Positions 25,492-32,437 of a stretch of DNA of 64,000 nucleotides are shown here, one piece after another; within the stretch, counting starts at the first letter, position 1; each line of letters starts with the position of its first letter. The position numbers and the translations under genes were made by a program. The notes under the pieces were generated by a model. That model was not told where the DNA came from. It was given only the letters and a program-made list of their open reading frames with translations, and searched no databases. Origin of the DNA: a virus. The stretch spans positions 52,882 to 116,881 of IMG/VR virus record IMGVR_UViG_3300008450_000004, one strand, 5' to 3'.

Positions 25492-26042
25492 AGAGAAATG
25501 AATTAAGAATTGGTAATTTAGTTGATTTAGGTAATAGAATTGCTAAAATTATTGAAATAAGTAATTTATCTTGTGTAGTTGTTGATTTAGAAGAAACACA
25601 AGATACAATAGAGGATTATGAACGAACAAAACCAATACCATTAACCGAAGAGTGGTTGTATAAATTTGGGTTTAAGGATATAGATAAAGGTGATCATGAT
25701 TATAATACATATACCGATTCAAACCACGACTACTATTTACAAATTGATGTTAGGAAAAAAGATGGTAAATATAGTATTTTAGATAATTCTTTTGATGATT
25801 TAAGGGATTTTTCAATGGTAGATATTAGTTATGTTCATCAACTTCAAAACCTTTATTTTGCTTTAACAGGTGAAGAATTAATTATGAATAATAATACATA
25901 CTCAATACCCATTTACGAAAACGGAATAAAAACAGAATGGAGTGTTGATGGTATTGTAGGTGATGAAAAATATTATCAACTATTAGAATTAGGTAATGGA
26001 AAAGATTTACCTGATATGATTAACACAACAATAAAAGGATAG
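25488..26042 (+). CDS. Conserved Bacteroidota prophage protein, 184 aa
   Basis: KRNELRIGNLVDLGNRIAKI, PIPLTEEWLYKFGF and VHQLQNLYFALTGEEL are the recurrent blocks of a small family that, from memory, is common in Bacteroidota prophages. No function is known to me. Soluble. It ends 6 bp before the next ATG, with a TAGAAAGTT(ATG) junction. Confidence 0.7.
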   Translation: MKRNELRIGNLVDLGNRIAKIIEISNLSCVVVDLEETQDTIEDYERTKPIPLTEEWLYKFGFKDIDKGDHDYNTYTDSNHDYYLQIDVRKKDGKYSILDNSFDDLRDFSMVDISYVHQLQNLYFALTGEELIMNNNTYSIPIYENGIKTEWSVDGIVGDEKYYQLLELGNGKDLPDMINTTIKG

Positions 26043-26048
26043 AAAGTT

Positions 26049-26399
26049 ATGAATAAAGAACAAGAAGGTATTATTGAGTTGGTTGGTCAAGAATATACTA
26101 AATGGTTTTATGATAATGCGGTTCCATCTGTTAGTGGTAAGCCTATATTAAATGGGGAATGGATATTAACTAGATGTGAATTCATCAACAAATGTAAAAA
26201 CGATTCTGAGTTCTCTGAAAAGTGGGGATTAAAGATTGAGGAACGAGAGTTAGATATGATGGAAAGATGGGTGATAGCAGATTTAACACCTAATATGGAA
26301 GAATTTGATTTTGCTAATTATATGTGCGATAAACATAATGTCCCAACCAAACTAATCACAATAACATATAAAAACGAAAGGATAGAAAGTTATGAATAA
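26049..26399 (+). CDS. Hypothetical protein, 116 aa
   Basis: Not recognised. Helical with several Trp and charged residues (EYTKWFYDNAVPSVSGK, MMERWVIADLTPNMEEFDF). The same TAGAAAGTTATGAATAA-type junction precedes it, as before the genes at 26392 and 26572. It overlaps the next gene by 8 bp. Confidence 0.6.
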   Translation: MNKEQEGIIELVGQEYTKWFYDNAVPSVSGKPILNGEWILTRCEFINKCKNDSEFSEKWGLKIEERELDMMERWVIADLTPNMEEFDFANYMCDKHNVPTKLITITYKNERIESYE

Positions 26400-26565
26400 T
26401 AAAATCAAAAAAGGAAATCTGAATTATGACCAATCAGGTAGAGCATACCCCGATAATCCACAAATAAAAGAAAATTGGAATTGTATTTGGGAAAAAGATG
26501 GTAAACATTATAAGTTAGTTAGTGATAATGAGCATAAAGAATGGGAAGAAATAGAAAAACAATAG
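26392..26565 (+). CDS. Hypothetical protein, 57 aa
   Basis: ATG at 26392. Soluble, with a basic start (NNKIKKGNLNYDQSGRAYP) and WEEIEKQ at the end. It overlaps the previous gene by 8 bp and is followed by a further TAGAAAGTT(ATG) junction. Not recognised. Confidence 0.55.
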   Translation: MNNKIKKGNLNYDQSGRAYPDNPQIKENWNCIWEKDGKHYKLVSDNEHKEWEEIEKQ

Positions 26566-26571
26566 AAAGTT

Positions 26572-26790
26572 ATGAATAATCTTAGAACTATAACTCTTAC
26601 AAATCCATCATATACTTTTGTTGGAATATATCCTAAACTTATAATAAATTTTGATACAGATAAAAATGATACTGAATTAGATGGGATGATTGTTGATGGT
26701 ACTGAAACTACACTTAATAAAGTATCTACAACCGTTAAATGTAAATTATCATATAAAGATGGTAAATTAACTGGAGAAAAAATAAAATAA
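26572..26790 (+). CDS. Hypothetical protein, 72 aa
   Basis: Not recognised. Beta-rich pattern (RTITLTNPSYTFVGIYPKLIINF), probably a small all-beta domain. Its last base is the first base of the next gene. Confidence 0.55.
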   Translation: MNNLRTITLTNPSYTFVGIYPKLIINFDTDKNDTELDGMIVDGTETTLNKVSTTVKCKLSYKDGKLTGEKIK

Positions 26791-27008
26791 TGAATAAAAG
26801 AAGAGACCAAATAGAATCACTATTAAATATGGAAGACCCAATAACAAAACAAAATTGGATGGGTTGGGATAAAAAAGACTGTTCAGAAGTAGGGTTGTGC
26901 GAAATCCTATTAGCACAACTTATCAGAGAACATAAACAAGAGAATGGTGAGTGGTATGATACCGATTACGATAAAATAAAATTAAGATACAATGAACAAC
27001 CTAGATAA
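26790..27008 (+). CDS. Hypothetical protein, 72 aa
   Basis: Not recognised. DQIESLLNMEDPITKQNWMGWDKK, then CEILLAQLIREHKQ, suggests a small helical protein. Its 3' end overlaps the thymidylate synthase remnant by 17 bp. Confidence 0.55.
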   Translation: MNKRRDQIESLLNMEDPITKQNWMGWDKKDCSEVGLCEILLAQLIREHKQENGEWYDTDYDKIKLRYNEQPR

Positions 27009-27063
27009 AACATACACAGCACTCCTTCAAGACATTCTTGATAATGGATTTTTCCGAAGATAG
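26992..27063 (+). pseudogene. 5' remnant of a thymidylate synthase gene
   Basis: ATG at 26992, 23 codons, then TAG. The peptide NNLDKTYTALLQDILDNG aligns with the N-terminus of the complete enzyme downstream (NKLDLDYQNLLKDILENG), with matching LD, Y, LL, DIL and NG. It stops soon after the NG. It lies directly before the GIY-YIG endonuclease, as expected when a homing endonuclease inserts near the start of a gene and leaves the old 5' end behind. Confidence 0.6.
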
Positions 27064-27106
27064 ATAATGTTCCTGTATTTTATAATATTTATAATAAAAA
27101 AATATT

Positions 27107-27826
27107 ATGAAAGCATACATTTATAAAAAGACACTACTTCTAACTGGAAGATCATATATAGGTCAACATAATGGAAATGATCCTAACTATTATGGAAGTG
27201 GAGTAGATTGGAAAAAAGATATTAAAAAATACAATATAGACTGGAATCAGGATATTATAACTGAAATTTTAGAATACGTTGAAGATATTAATCAATTAGA
27301 TGAAAGAGAAGAATATTGGTTAAAACATTTTGATGTAGTCAATAACCCGTTATATTACAATAAAACAACAAAACCATTTGGTCCTATTACTCATTCTGAA
27401 GAAACAAGAATAATAATATCTAATAAAAATAAAGGGAAAAAAAGAGAAGGAGAAGCATTAGATAATTTAAGAAAAGGACATAAAAAACGTATTTTAAATA
27501 TAAATAGAGAGAAGATATCTCAAACTAAAAAAGGACATGAGTGTTATAAAAATCCTGAAAGAGCAGAGAAAATAAAAAAAGCTAATTTAGGAAAAAAAAG
27601 AACAGAAGAAACTAAACAAAAAATGAGCAAAGCTCTTCTAGGTAAAAGTACAAAACCTAAAAAACAAATAAAAGAATATGATTTAGAACAAAATTTCATC
27701 CAAACTTGGAATTCAGTAAATGAATTAATATCTTATTATAAAGAAAATAATTTAGGTTTTGATTATACTACATTTTTAAAAAAACAAAAAGAAAATAAAC
27801 CTTATAAAAACCGTTATTGGTTATGA
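27107..27826 (+). CDS. GIY-YIG homing endonuclease with NUMOD repeats
   Basis: 239 aa. N-terminal GIY-YIG domain: the Tyr of MKAYIYKKTLLL, then SYIGQHNG and NYYGSG. Then NUMOD3-like DNA-binding repeats (HSEETRIIISNKNKGKK, RTEETKQKMSKALLGKS), and a NUMOD1-like block (IKEYDLEQNFIQTWNSVNEL). It would cut DNA at a site in a thymidylate synthase gene lacking this insertion. It overlaps the complete thyA gene by 4 bp. Confidence 0.85.
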   Translation: MKAYIYKKTLLLTGRSYIGQHNGNDPNYYGSGVDWKKDIKKYNIDWNQDIITEILEYVEDINQLDEREEYWLKHFDVVNNPLYYNKTTKPFGPITHSEETRIIISNKNKGKKREGEALDNLRKGHKKRILNINREKISQTKKGHECYKNPERAEKIKKANLGKKRTEETKQKMSKALLGKSTKPKKQIKEYDLEQNFIQTWNSVNELISYYKENNLGFDYTTFLKKQKENKPYKNRYWL

Positions 27827-28941
27827 ATAAATTAGATTTAGATTACCAAAATTTACTAAAAGATATTTTAGAAAATGGCATAAAAAAAGAAACTAGAAAT
27901 GGTGGTACCATTAGTGTATTTGGTAGACAAATACGTCATAAAATGAGTGAAGGATTTCCACTTCTTACAACCAAGAAGATGAGTTGGAAATCAATTGTAA
28001 CAGAGTTATTATGGTTCTTACGTGGTGAGACATCAATAGAATATCTCTTAAAAAACGATTGCAATATCTGGACAGGAGATGCGTATAAGAATTATTGTGA
28101 AAATATAAATCTTCCACCAACACGAACATTACCATTGGGAACTAAGGTAATTCCTACATTATACACACAAGAAGAATTCATCAACAAAATCAAAACAGAT
28201 GATGAGTTTGCTAAACAGTGGGGTGAATTAGGTCCGATTTATGGTAAGCAATGGAGAAGATGGAAAGGTAAGTTAGTTGATAAATCAATAGAGTTTGATG
28301 CACATACTGCCTGGGTACCTGAGCAAATAGATCAAATTGCAAACTTAATCAACGACCTAAAAACAAACCCAGACTCAAGACGATTAATGGTTAATGCTTG
28401 GAATGTAGGTGAATTAGACCAAATGGTACTTCCTCCTTGTCATTATAGCTTTCAAGTTTATACAAGAGAGTTGAGTAAAGATGAACGATTAGAATGTCTA
28501 AATAAGATAAAGGATAAAGATGGTTTGTTTATCACAAAGTTACCACATAAACATTTACGTGAGCTGTTTGAAAAACATAACATTCCAACCAGAGCAATCT
28601 CTTTAATGTGGAATCAACGTTCAGTAGATACATTCTTAGGTTTACCATTCAATATTGCTTCTTATGGATTGTTATTAGAAATCATTGCTAAAGAAGTTAA
28701 TATGGTTCCTGATGAACTTATAGGTAACTTAGGCGATACACATCTTTATTCTAATCATATTGAACAAGCTAAAGAACAAATTGGTAGAGAACCATATCCA
28801 TTACCAACATTAAATATTTTTGAACCAACAATTGGTAAAAAAATATCTATACTTGATAATTTACATATATGGTCACCTAATTGTTTTATTATAGAAAACT
28901 ACCAATCACACCCAACAATTAAAGCACCTTTATCAAATTGA
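27823..28941 (+). CDS. thyA: Thymidylate synthase
   Basis: 372 aa, longer than E. coli ThyA (264 aa); the extra length lies in a middle insertion. Clear motifs: RTGGT-like NGGTISVFGRQ, FPLLTTKK, ELLWFLRGET, PPCHYSFQVY with the catalytic Cys, NQRSVDTFLGLPFNIASYG and LGDTHLYSNHIEQ. It makes dTMP from dUMP. Start at ATG 27823 overlaps the endonuclease stop (ATGA). Confidence 0.92.
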   Translation: MNKLDLDYQNLLKDILENGIKKETRNGGTISVFGRQIRHKMSEGFPLLTTKKMSWKSIVTELLWFLRGETSIEYLLKNDCNIWTGDAYKNYCENINLPPTRTLPLGTKVIPTLYTQEEFINKIKTDDEFAKQWGELGPIYGKQWRRWKGKLVDKSIEFDAHTAWVPEQIDQIANLINDLKTNPDSRRLMVNAWNVGELDQMVLPPCHYSFQVYTRELSKDERLECLNKIKDKDGLFITKLPHKHLRELFEKHNIPTRAISLMWNQRSVDTFLGLPFNIASYGLLLEIIAKEVNMVPDELIGNLGDTHLYSNHIEQAKEQIGREPYPLPTLNIFEPTIGKKISILDNLHIWSPNCFIIENYQSHPTIKAPLSN

Positions 28942-28969
28942 TCGATATTTATATTAAATAACAAACATA

Positions 28970-29281
28970 ATGAAAAAATCAGAGCTAAAACAAATTATTA
29001 AAGAAGAAATTAGTAAGATAATAAACGAATTTAAATACGAAATAATTGATCCTCAACAATCAAAATAATCATTAAATAATATATTAGACGCAATAAAATT
29101 ACTAAATAACAATGGATTGAAATTAACTCCTGAAGATAAAAGTGGTCATTATTCAGGCGGATATAATCATATCAATTCAATGTATGTAAATAGCCCCGTT
29201 CCTTTTGATGTATTAATAAGAAAGGCTAATGATATATTAGCTCAAAACGACATGGAGCACTTAAAGATTATTGAAGTATAA
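28970..29281 (+). pseudogene. Small gene interrupted by one in-frame stop
   Basis: The frame from ATG 28970 has 103 sense codons and one TAA at 29066-29068, then continues in the same frame to TAA at 29281. The N-terminus KKSELKQIIKEEISKIINE is the same kind of short amphipathic helix as in other proteins of this phage (virion-type tags). It is either a nonsense mutation or two short genes. The downstream part begins SLNNILDAIKLLNN. Confidence 0.5.
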
Positions 29282-29284
29282 TAA

Positions 29285-29716
29285 ATGAATAAAACTCCTC
29301 CTTACATATCAGATGATTTTCAAATAGGACCAGATGGTGCGTTTGAATACATTGAAGATGATATTGTTAGAAATAGAGGAAATAAAAATATGAGTAATAA
29401 AGAAGATAAAATATTAAGGGAAATATACAAACGTGCTTATGCTGCTGCTACACCACCAGCCGATTTTGATATATTAATAGCTAATGCTACCTTAGACGAA
29501 TATAATAGAAAAGTAATACCATATAACGATTATGAGTTAGAAGATGGTATTGCCCAACAAATAATAGATGATGTAATGAAGGAATTTAAAGTAGCGAAAT
29601 GGAAACGTCAATTGTTTAATAATACATATTGGTTAGGTTGTTCACCTAAGAGTAAACAAGATGATTTATCAGATTGGAATGTTACACTTAATGATGGAAT
29701 CTCTATAATAAATTAA
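29285..29716 (+). CDS. Hypothetical protein, 143 aa
   Basis: Not recognised. Acidic N-terminal part (DDFQIGPDGAFEYIEDDI), then a helical charged region and FNNTYWLGCSPKSKQ. Soluble. It ends at the terminator/promoter element at 29716. Confidence 0.6.
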   Translation: MNKTPPYISDDFQIGPDGAFEYIEDDIVRNRGNKNMSNKEDKILREIYKRAYAAATPPADFDILIANATLDEYNRKVIPYNDYELEDGIAQQIIDDVMKEFKVAKWKRQLFNNTYWLGCSPKSKQDDLSDWNVTLNDGISIIN

Positions 29717-29745
29717 GGCTTGGCAGAGTCTTTTTTGTATATTTA
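29716..29745 (+). promoter_or_regulatory. Combined terminator hairpin and promoter
   Basis: AGGCT / AGTCT stem with TGGCAG loop, then a T run. GGCAGA is followed after 10 nt by TATATTTA (29738-29745). The next ATG is at 29762. The upstream element differs from consensus at one base (GGCAGA). Confidence 0.5.
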
Positions 29746-29761
29746 TAAAAATAAATTTAAC

Positions 29762-29944
29762 ATGGATGATATTGAAGAAAAAAATTATCGAATGGAGTTA
29801 TTTAGGAATTCACCTAATTACAAATGGCCTAAAGTAGATTCAGAGGAAATGATTAAACCTCATTCAAAAAAAGGTCGTAAACCAAAACCCTCTAAACGTA
29901 TTATAAATAAATCATCTGAACATTATAAATGGTGGAGAGATTAA
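29762..29944 (+). CDS. Hypothetical protein, 60 aa
   Basis: ATG at 29762; the open frame upstream lies in the terminator/promoter. Basic middle (KKGRKPKPSKRIINK). Not recognised; may bind nucleic acid. Confidence 0.55.
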   Translation: MDDIEEKNYRMELFRNSPNYKWPKVDSEEMIKPHSKKGRKPKPSKRIINKSSEHYKWWRD

Positions 29945-29945
29945 T

Positions 29946-30116
29946 ATGATAGTAACAAATAAAACACAAGAAGTTATAGAAGAATTTGGTGTAGACCTGG
30001 TTTATGAAGTAATTGAAATAGTGTCAATGTCAGATGCTGATGGTGCATATACAATGTTTGGGGATATGGGTATGTTTGATCATCAGGCCTGTGTTGAAAT
30101 GTTGTATTTCGAATAA
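29946..30116 (+). CDS. Hypothetical protein, 56 aa
   Basis: ATG at 29946. Acidic, with hydrophobic segments (GVDLVYEVIEIVSM). Not recognised. It ends just before the terminator/promoter of the cassette array. Confidence 0.5.
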   Translation: MIVTNKTQEVIEEFGVDLVYEVIEIVSMSDADGAYTMFGDMGMFDHQACVEMLYFE

Positions 30117-30144
30117 AAAATTATATTTTTAATTGTATAAGATT

Positions 30145-30174
30145 GGGACTGTCAAAGTCCCTTTTTTATCTTTA
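30145..30174 (+). promoter_or_regulatory. Combined terminator hairpin and promoter at the head of the cassette array
   Basis: GGGACT / AGTCCC stem with GTCAA in the loop, then T's. GTCAAA is followed after 10 nt by TATCTTTA (30167-30174). It lies just before the first attC-like site, so it would transcribe the cassettes, like the Pc promoter of an integron. Confidence 0.7.
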
Positions 30175-30179
30175 CACCT

Positions 30180-30233
30180 GTTAAACGTCCGATGATAAAC
30201 AATCGTTTTAATGTTGTTTATCATTTGTTATAT
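30180..30233 (+). repeat. attC-like site 0 (short loop)
   Basis: Left arm GTTAAACG, 4 nt, ATGATAAACAA; right arm TTGTTTATCAT then TTGTTATA. The 11-bp inner stem is perfect and the loop is 11 nt. The outer TAAAC / GTTA boxes are separated from the stem by unequal spacers, as in the later sites. It is the first site after the promoter, an attI-like position. Confidence 0.65.
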
Positions 30234-30267
30234 TTAGTTTTCGTTTAATTTACAAAATAATAAAAAT

Positions 30268-30516
30268 ATGGAAAAAGAAAAATTTATTGATGATAATGGT
30301 AAAGAAATATATGAGATTTCTTGTAAGACCGTATATAAGGAAGAGGATTTATCACCACATATTGTGTGTAATTTCACCTTAAAAAATATTGATGAAAATT
30401 GGGTAGTCAATATGAAAGAAGAAGATAGAGAAGAATTCATAACTGATGCTTTTTATAAGTTAAAATATTTTTTAAGGGGTGAAATTGGTAGTATTAAAAA
30501 ATTAAACGAAAATTGA
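30268..30516 (+). CDS. Cassette 1: hypothetical protein, 82 aa
   Basis: Starts 31 nt after site 0 and ends 2 nt before site 1. Composition: EKEKFIDDNGKEIYEISCKTVYK, then VCNFTLKNIDENWVVN; soluble, not recognised. The cassette begins GTTATATT and ends AATATAAC, which are complementary. Confidence 0.7.
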   Translation: MEKEKFIDDNGKEIYEISCKTVYKEEDLSPHIVCNFTLKNIDENWVVNMKEEDREEFITDAFYKLKYFLRGEIGSIKKLNEN

Positions 30517-30638
30517 ATATAACGATTCGCAGGTATGAAACGTGCCAACACAAATGATAATTGAAACAATGAATTTGAAATTAACATAAATACTAACTTA
30601 GATGCACCAAGGGCATGTTTTATACTTGCTGTTAGGCA
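30516..30638 (+). repeat. attC-like site 1
   Basis: Left arm AATATAACG, then GCAGGTATGAAACGTGCC; right arm GGCATGTTTTATACTTGC, then TGTTAGGC. The arms pair over about 18 bp, with two G-T pairs and only the outer box spacers unequal. The right box GTTAGGC fits the attC R' consensus GTTRRRY. About 65 nt of loop. Confidence 0.75.
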
Positions 30639-30650
30639 TCTGTAAAAATT

Positions 30651-30818
30651 ATGGATATGAAAACGAAAAATTACATTAAAACTTATTATAAGTTATACTT
30701 TACTGAGTGGAAATGGGTAATACTTGGAGTTGGTGCATTACCAATATTTGTACTGATATTGTTATCAGGGATACTACATGACATTACACACCCACTTAGT
30801 AATTTTTATTGTGCATAA
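30651..30818 (+). CDS. Cassette 2: small membrane protein, 55 aa
   Basis: ATG at 30651, 14 nt after site 1. One membrane segment (WKWVILGVGALPIFVLILLSG), then a short polar tail. The stop codon TAA lies within the left box of site 2. The cassette begins GTTAGGCA and ends TGCATAAC (7 of 8 complementary). Confidence 0.6.
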   Translation: MDMKTKNYIKTYYKLYFTEWKWVILGVGALPIFVLILLSGILHDITHPLSNFYCA

Positions 30819-30904
30819 CGGCTGCGTGTATGAAACGTAGCCACACACAACACTTGATATAAACCACAGACCTTAATTGGCTATGTTTTATACACGTTGT
30901 TATA
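30812..30904 (+). repeat. attC-like site 2
   Basis: Left arm TGCATAACG, then CGTGTATGAAACGTAGCCA; right arm TGGCTATGTTTTATACACG, then TTGTTATA. The stem is about 19 bp with two G-T pairs; the left arm has unpaired bases next to the box. Same layout as sites 1, 3 and 4 with different sequence. Confidence 0.75.
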
Positions 30905-30907
30905 AAT

Positions 30908-30997
30908 ATGGTTTTAGGTGGCGAAAGCAGTAGCACCATCTATTTGAATGTATTTGATTTAGTACTGGCGAGGGAAAAGTTAGTCATTCACACCTAA
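30908..30997 (+). CDS. Cassette 3: possible 29-aa peptide
   Basis: The only frame in this 100-bp cassette that begins with ATG (30908) codes for MVLGGESSSTIYLNVFDL and ends at TAA 30997. It may be a real micro-protein or the cassette may be noncoding. The cassette begins GTTATAAA and ends TTTATAAC (8 of 8 complementary). Confidence 0.3.
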   Translation: MVLGGESSSTIYLNVFDLVLAREKLVIHT

Positions 30998-31002
30998 AAC
31001 TT

Positions 31003-31127
31003 GTTTATAACGTTTTGCGTATTGGCGTTGTTGCCAACACTAATGTTAAATTGAAAAAATAAATTTGAAATATATGGAAAATATTGATTTGAAACAAGAA
31101 AGCAATAATGCTAATACGCTGTTATCG
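31003..31127 (+). repeat. attC-like site 3
   Basis: Left arm TTTATAACG, then GCGTATTGGCGTTGTTGC; right arm GCAATAATGCTAATACGC, then TGTTATCG. The stem is about 18 bp with three G-T pairs. The start of the next gene (ATG 31074) lies in the loop, so that gene reads through the right arm. Confidence 0.75.
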
Positions 31128-31295
31128 GCAGTTTCTCGTCCTGTTGCTAAAATGAAAGTACAATGGCATGGGTATGATTGTATTATACAGAAACTACGAT
31201 ACAGAGATAAGGTTGCTAAACTCAAACCTGATTATAGTGGTAAACCCATGCCATACGATTATTTTTGGGTAGATTTTAATGAAATCGGTTTTTGA
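31074..31295 (+). CDS. Cassette 4: hypothetical protein, 73 aa
   Basis: ATG at 31074 within the loop of site 3; TTG at 31065 would give three extra residues. The right arm of site 3 codes for ANTLLSAVSRP. The rest (MKVQWHGYDCIIQKLRYRDK) is soluble and not recognised. The cassette begins GTTATCGGCA and ends TGCCGATAAC (10 of 10 complementary). Confidence 0.65.
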   Translation: MENIDLKQESNNANTLLSAVSRPVAKMKVQWHGYDCIIQKLRYRDKVAKLKPDYSGKPMPYDYFWVDFNEIGF

Positions 31296-31298
31296 AAT

Positions 31299-31435
31299 TG
31301 CCGATAACGGTTTGCGTGTTTATTTAGTTGCGATTTAAAAATACAAAATTATGATAAAAGAAAAAGAATACTTAGAAGCAAAAAAGATTGTTGAAACCTA
31401 CGAAAGCGAGCAATTGAATAAACACGCTGTTAGTG
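31299..31435 (+). repeat. attC-like site 4
   Basis: Left arm GATAACG, then GCGTGTTTATTTAGTTGC; right arm CAATTGAATAAACACGC, then TGTTAGTG. About 17-18 bp of stem with G-T pairs. The right box GTTAGTG is one base from GTTRRRY. The start of the next gene lies in the loop. Confidence 0.75.
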
Positions 31436-31545
31436 GGCAAAGCGAACAGTTACCAAACTCTTGCGAATGTGATAATGTAGAAACATTCAATGGCTGGGGT
31501 AACGAAAAATGTATTAGATGTATAGACTGTGGCAGAGTTTGGTAA
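31351..31545 (+). CDS. Cassette 5: small Cys-rich protein, 64 aa
   Basis: ATG at 31351 in the loop of site 4. Residues 27-33 (HAVSGQS) are encoded by the right arm. The second half has NSCECDNVETFNGWGNEKCIRCIDCGRVW, a probable zinc ribbon (two Cys pairs). The cassette begins GTTAGTGGGCAA and ends TTGCCACTAAC, a match with one base deleted. Confidence 0.65.
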   Translation: MIKEKEYLEAKKIVETYESEQLNKHAVSGQSEQLPNSCECDNVETFNGWGNEKCIRCIDCGRVW

Positions 31546-31556
31546 TTGCCACTAAC
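31546..31556 (+). repeat. Half-site: end box of cassette 5
   Basis: TTGCCACTAAC, complementary to the first bases of cassette 5 except for one missing C. No matching right arm was found between it and the recombinase gene, so the array ends in a half-site or a decayed site. Confidence 0.55.
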
Positions 31557-31608
31557 TATTATATATACTTAACCATATTTTCTTACCAATAAAATCAATA
31601 ATTTAAAT

Positions 31609-32406
31609 ATGAAAATTCTTAAAGTATTTGAAGAAAAATTAAGATACAAAAACTATTCTAATAACAGTATCAAGTTATATATTTCTTATTTAAAACTTTT
31701 TTTAGAAACGGAAAAAATTAAAGACCCATATCAAGTAAGAACTCAACAGATAGTCTCATTCCTTGAAAATTACCCATATACTTCTTGTAGCCAACAAAAT
31801 CAATATATAGGTGCTCTTAAACTATTTGCTAAATATATCTTAAATAAAAAGGATATTCATTTAAGTAAAATAGAAAGACCTAAATCAGAAAAGAAATTGC
31901 CGAAAGTGGTAGATGGAGAGCTTATCAAAACACAACTACAAAAAATAGAAAATATTAAACATAAAGCAATTCTTAGTTTAACCTATTCAGTTGGACTAAG
32001 AGTATCTGAAATAGTTAATCTTAAAATCGAAAGTATCGATTCTAAACGAATGTTGATTCACATTAAAAACGCTAAAGGTAAAAAAGATAGAATTGTACCC
32101 TTATCACCAACTGTTTTGAATCTACTTAGAGAATATTATATAGAATATAAACCAAAAGAATACTTATTTAATGGTCAAAACTCAAATCAATATTCAATAG
32201 GTAGTTGTCAAAAAATCTATAAAAAATACATTGATGAGAATAGTTCAATACATAATCTTCGACATTCTTCATTTACCGGCTTATTAGAAAACGGAACTGA
32301 TTTAAGAATAATTCAAAAAATAGCAGGACATTCTAATATCAAAACTACTGAAATATATACTCACGTATCAAATCAACTCTTAGGTAAAGTGAATTTAGTT
32401 ATTTAG
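31609..32406 (+). CDS. Tyrosine recombinase next to the cassette array
   Basis: 265 aa. N-terminal SAM-like DNA-binding half (KNYSNNSIKLYISYLKLFLE). The catalytic half has SVGLRVSEIVNLK (first Arg), GKKDRIVPLS (Lys), HNLRHSSFTGLLENG (H-x-x-R), AGHSNIKTT and IYTHVS (Tyr). The length and spacing look Xer-like; I see no room for the extra helix that marks integron integrases. It is on the same strand as the cassettes and downstream of them, an unusual order. It is the best candidate enzyme for the array. Confidence 0.9.
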   Translation: MKILKVFEEKLRYKNYSNNSIKLYISYLKLFLETEKIKDPYQVRTQQIVSFLENYPYTSCSQQNQYIGALKLFAKYILNKKDIHLSKIERPKSEKKLPKVVDGELIKTQLQKIENIKHKAILSLTYSVGLRVSEIVNLKIESIDSKRMLIHIKNAKGKKDRIVPLSPTVLNLLREYYIEYKPKEYLFNGQNSNQYSIGSCQKIYKKYIDENSSIHNLRHSSFTGLLENGTDLRIIQKIAGHSNIKTTEIYTHVSNQLLGKVNLVI

Positions 32407-32409
32407 AAA

Positions 32410-32433
32410 GTCAAATCTTCTTTATTATCTTTA
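32410..32433 (+). promoter_or_regulatory. Predicted promoter, exact consensus
   Basis: GTCAAA, 10 nt, TATCTTTA, and the ATG at 32438 only 4 nt later. An almost leaderless transcript is expected. Confidence 0.65.
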
Positions 32434-32437
32434 CAAT

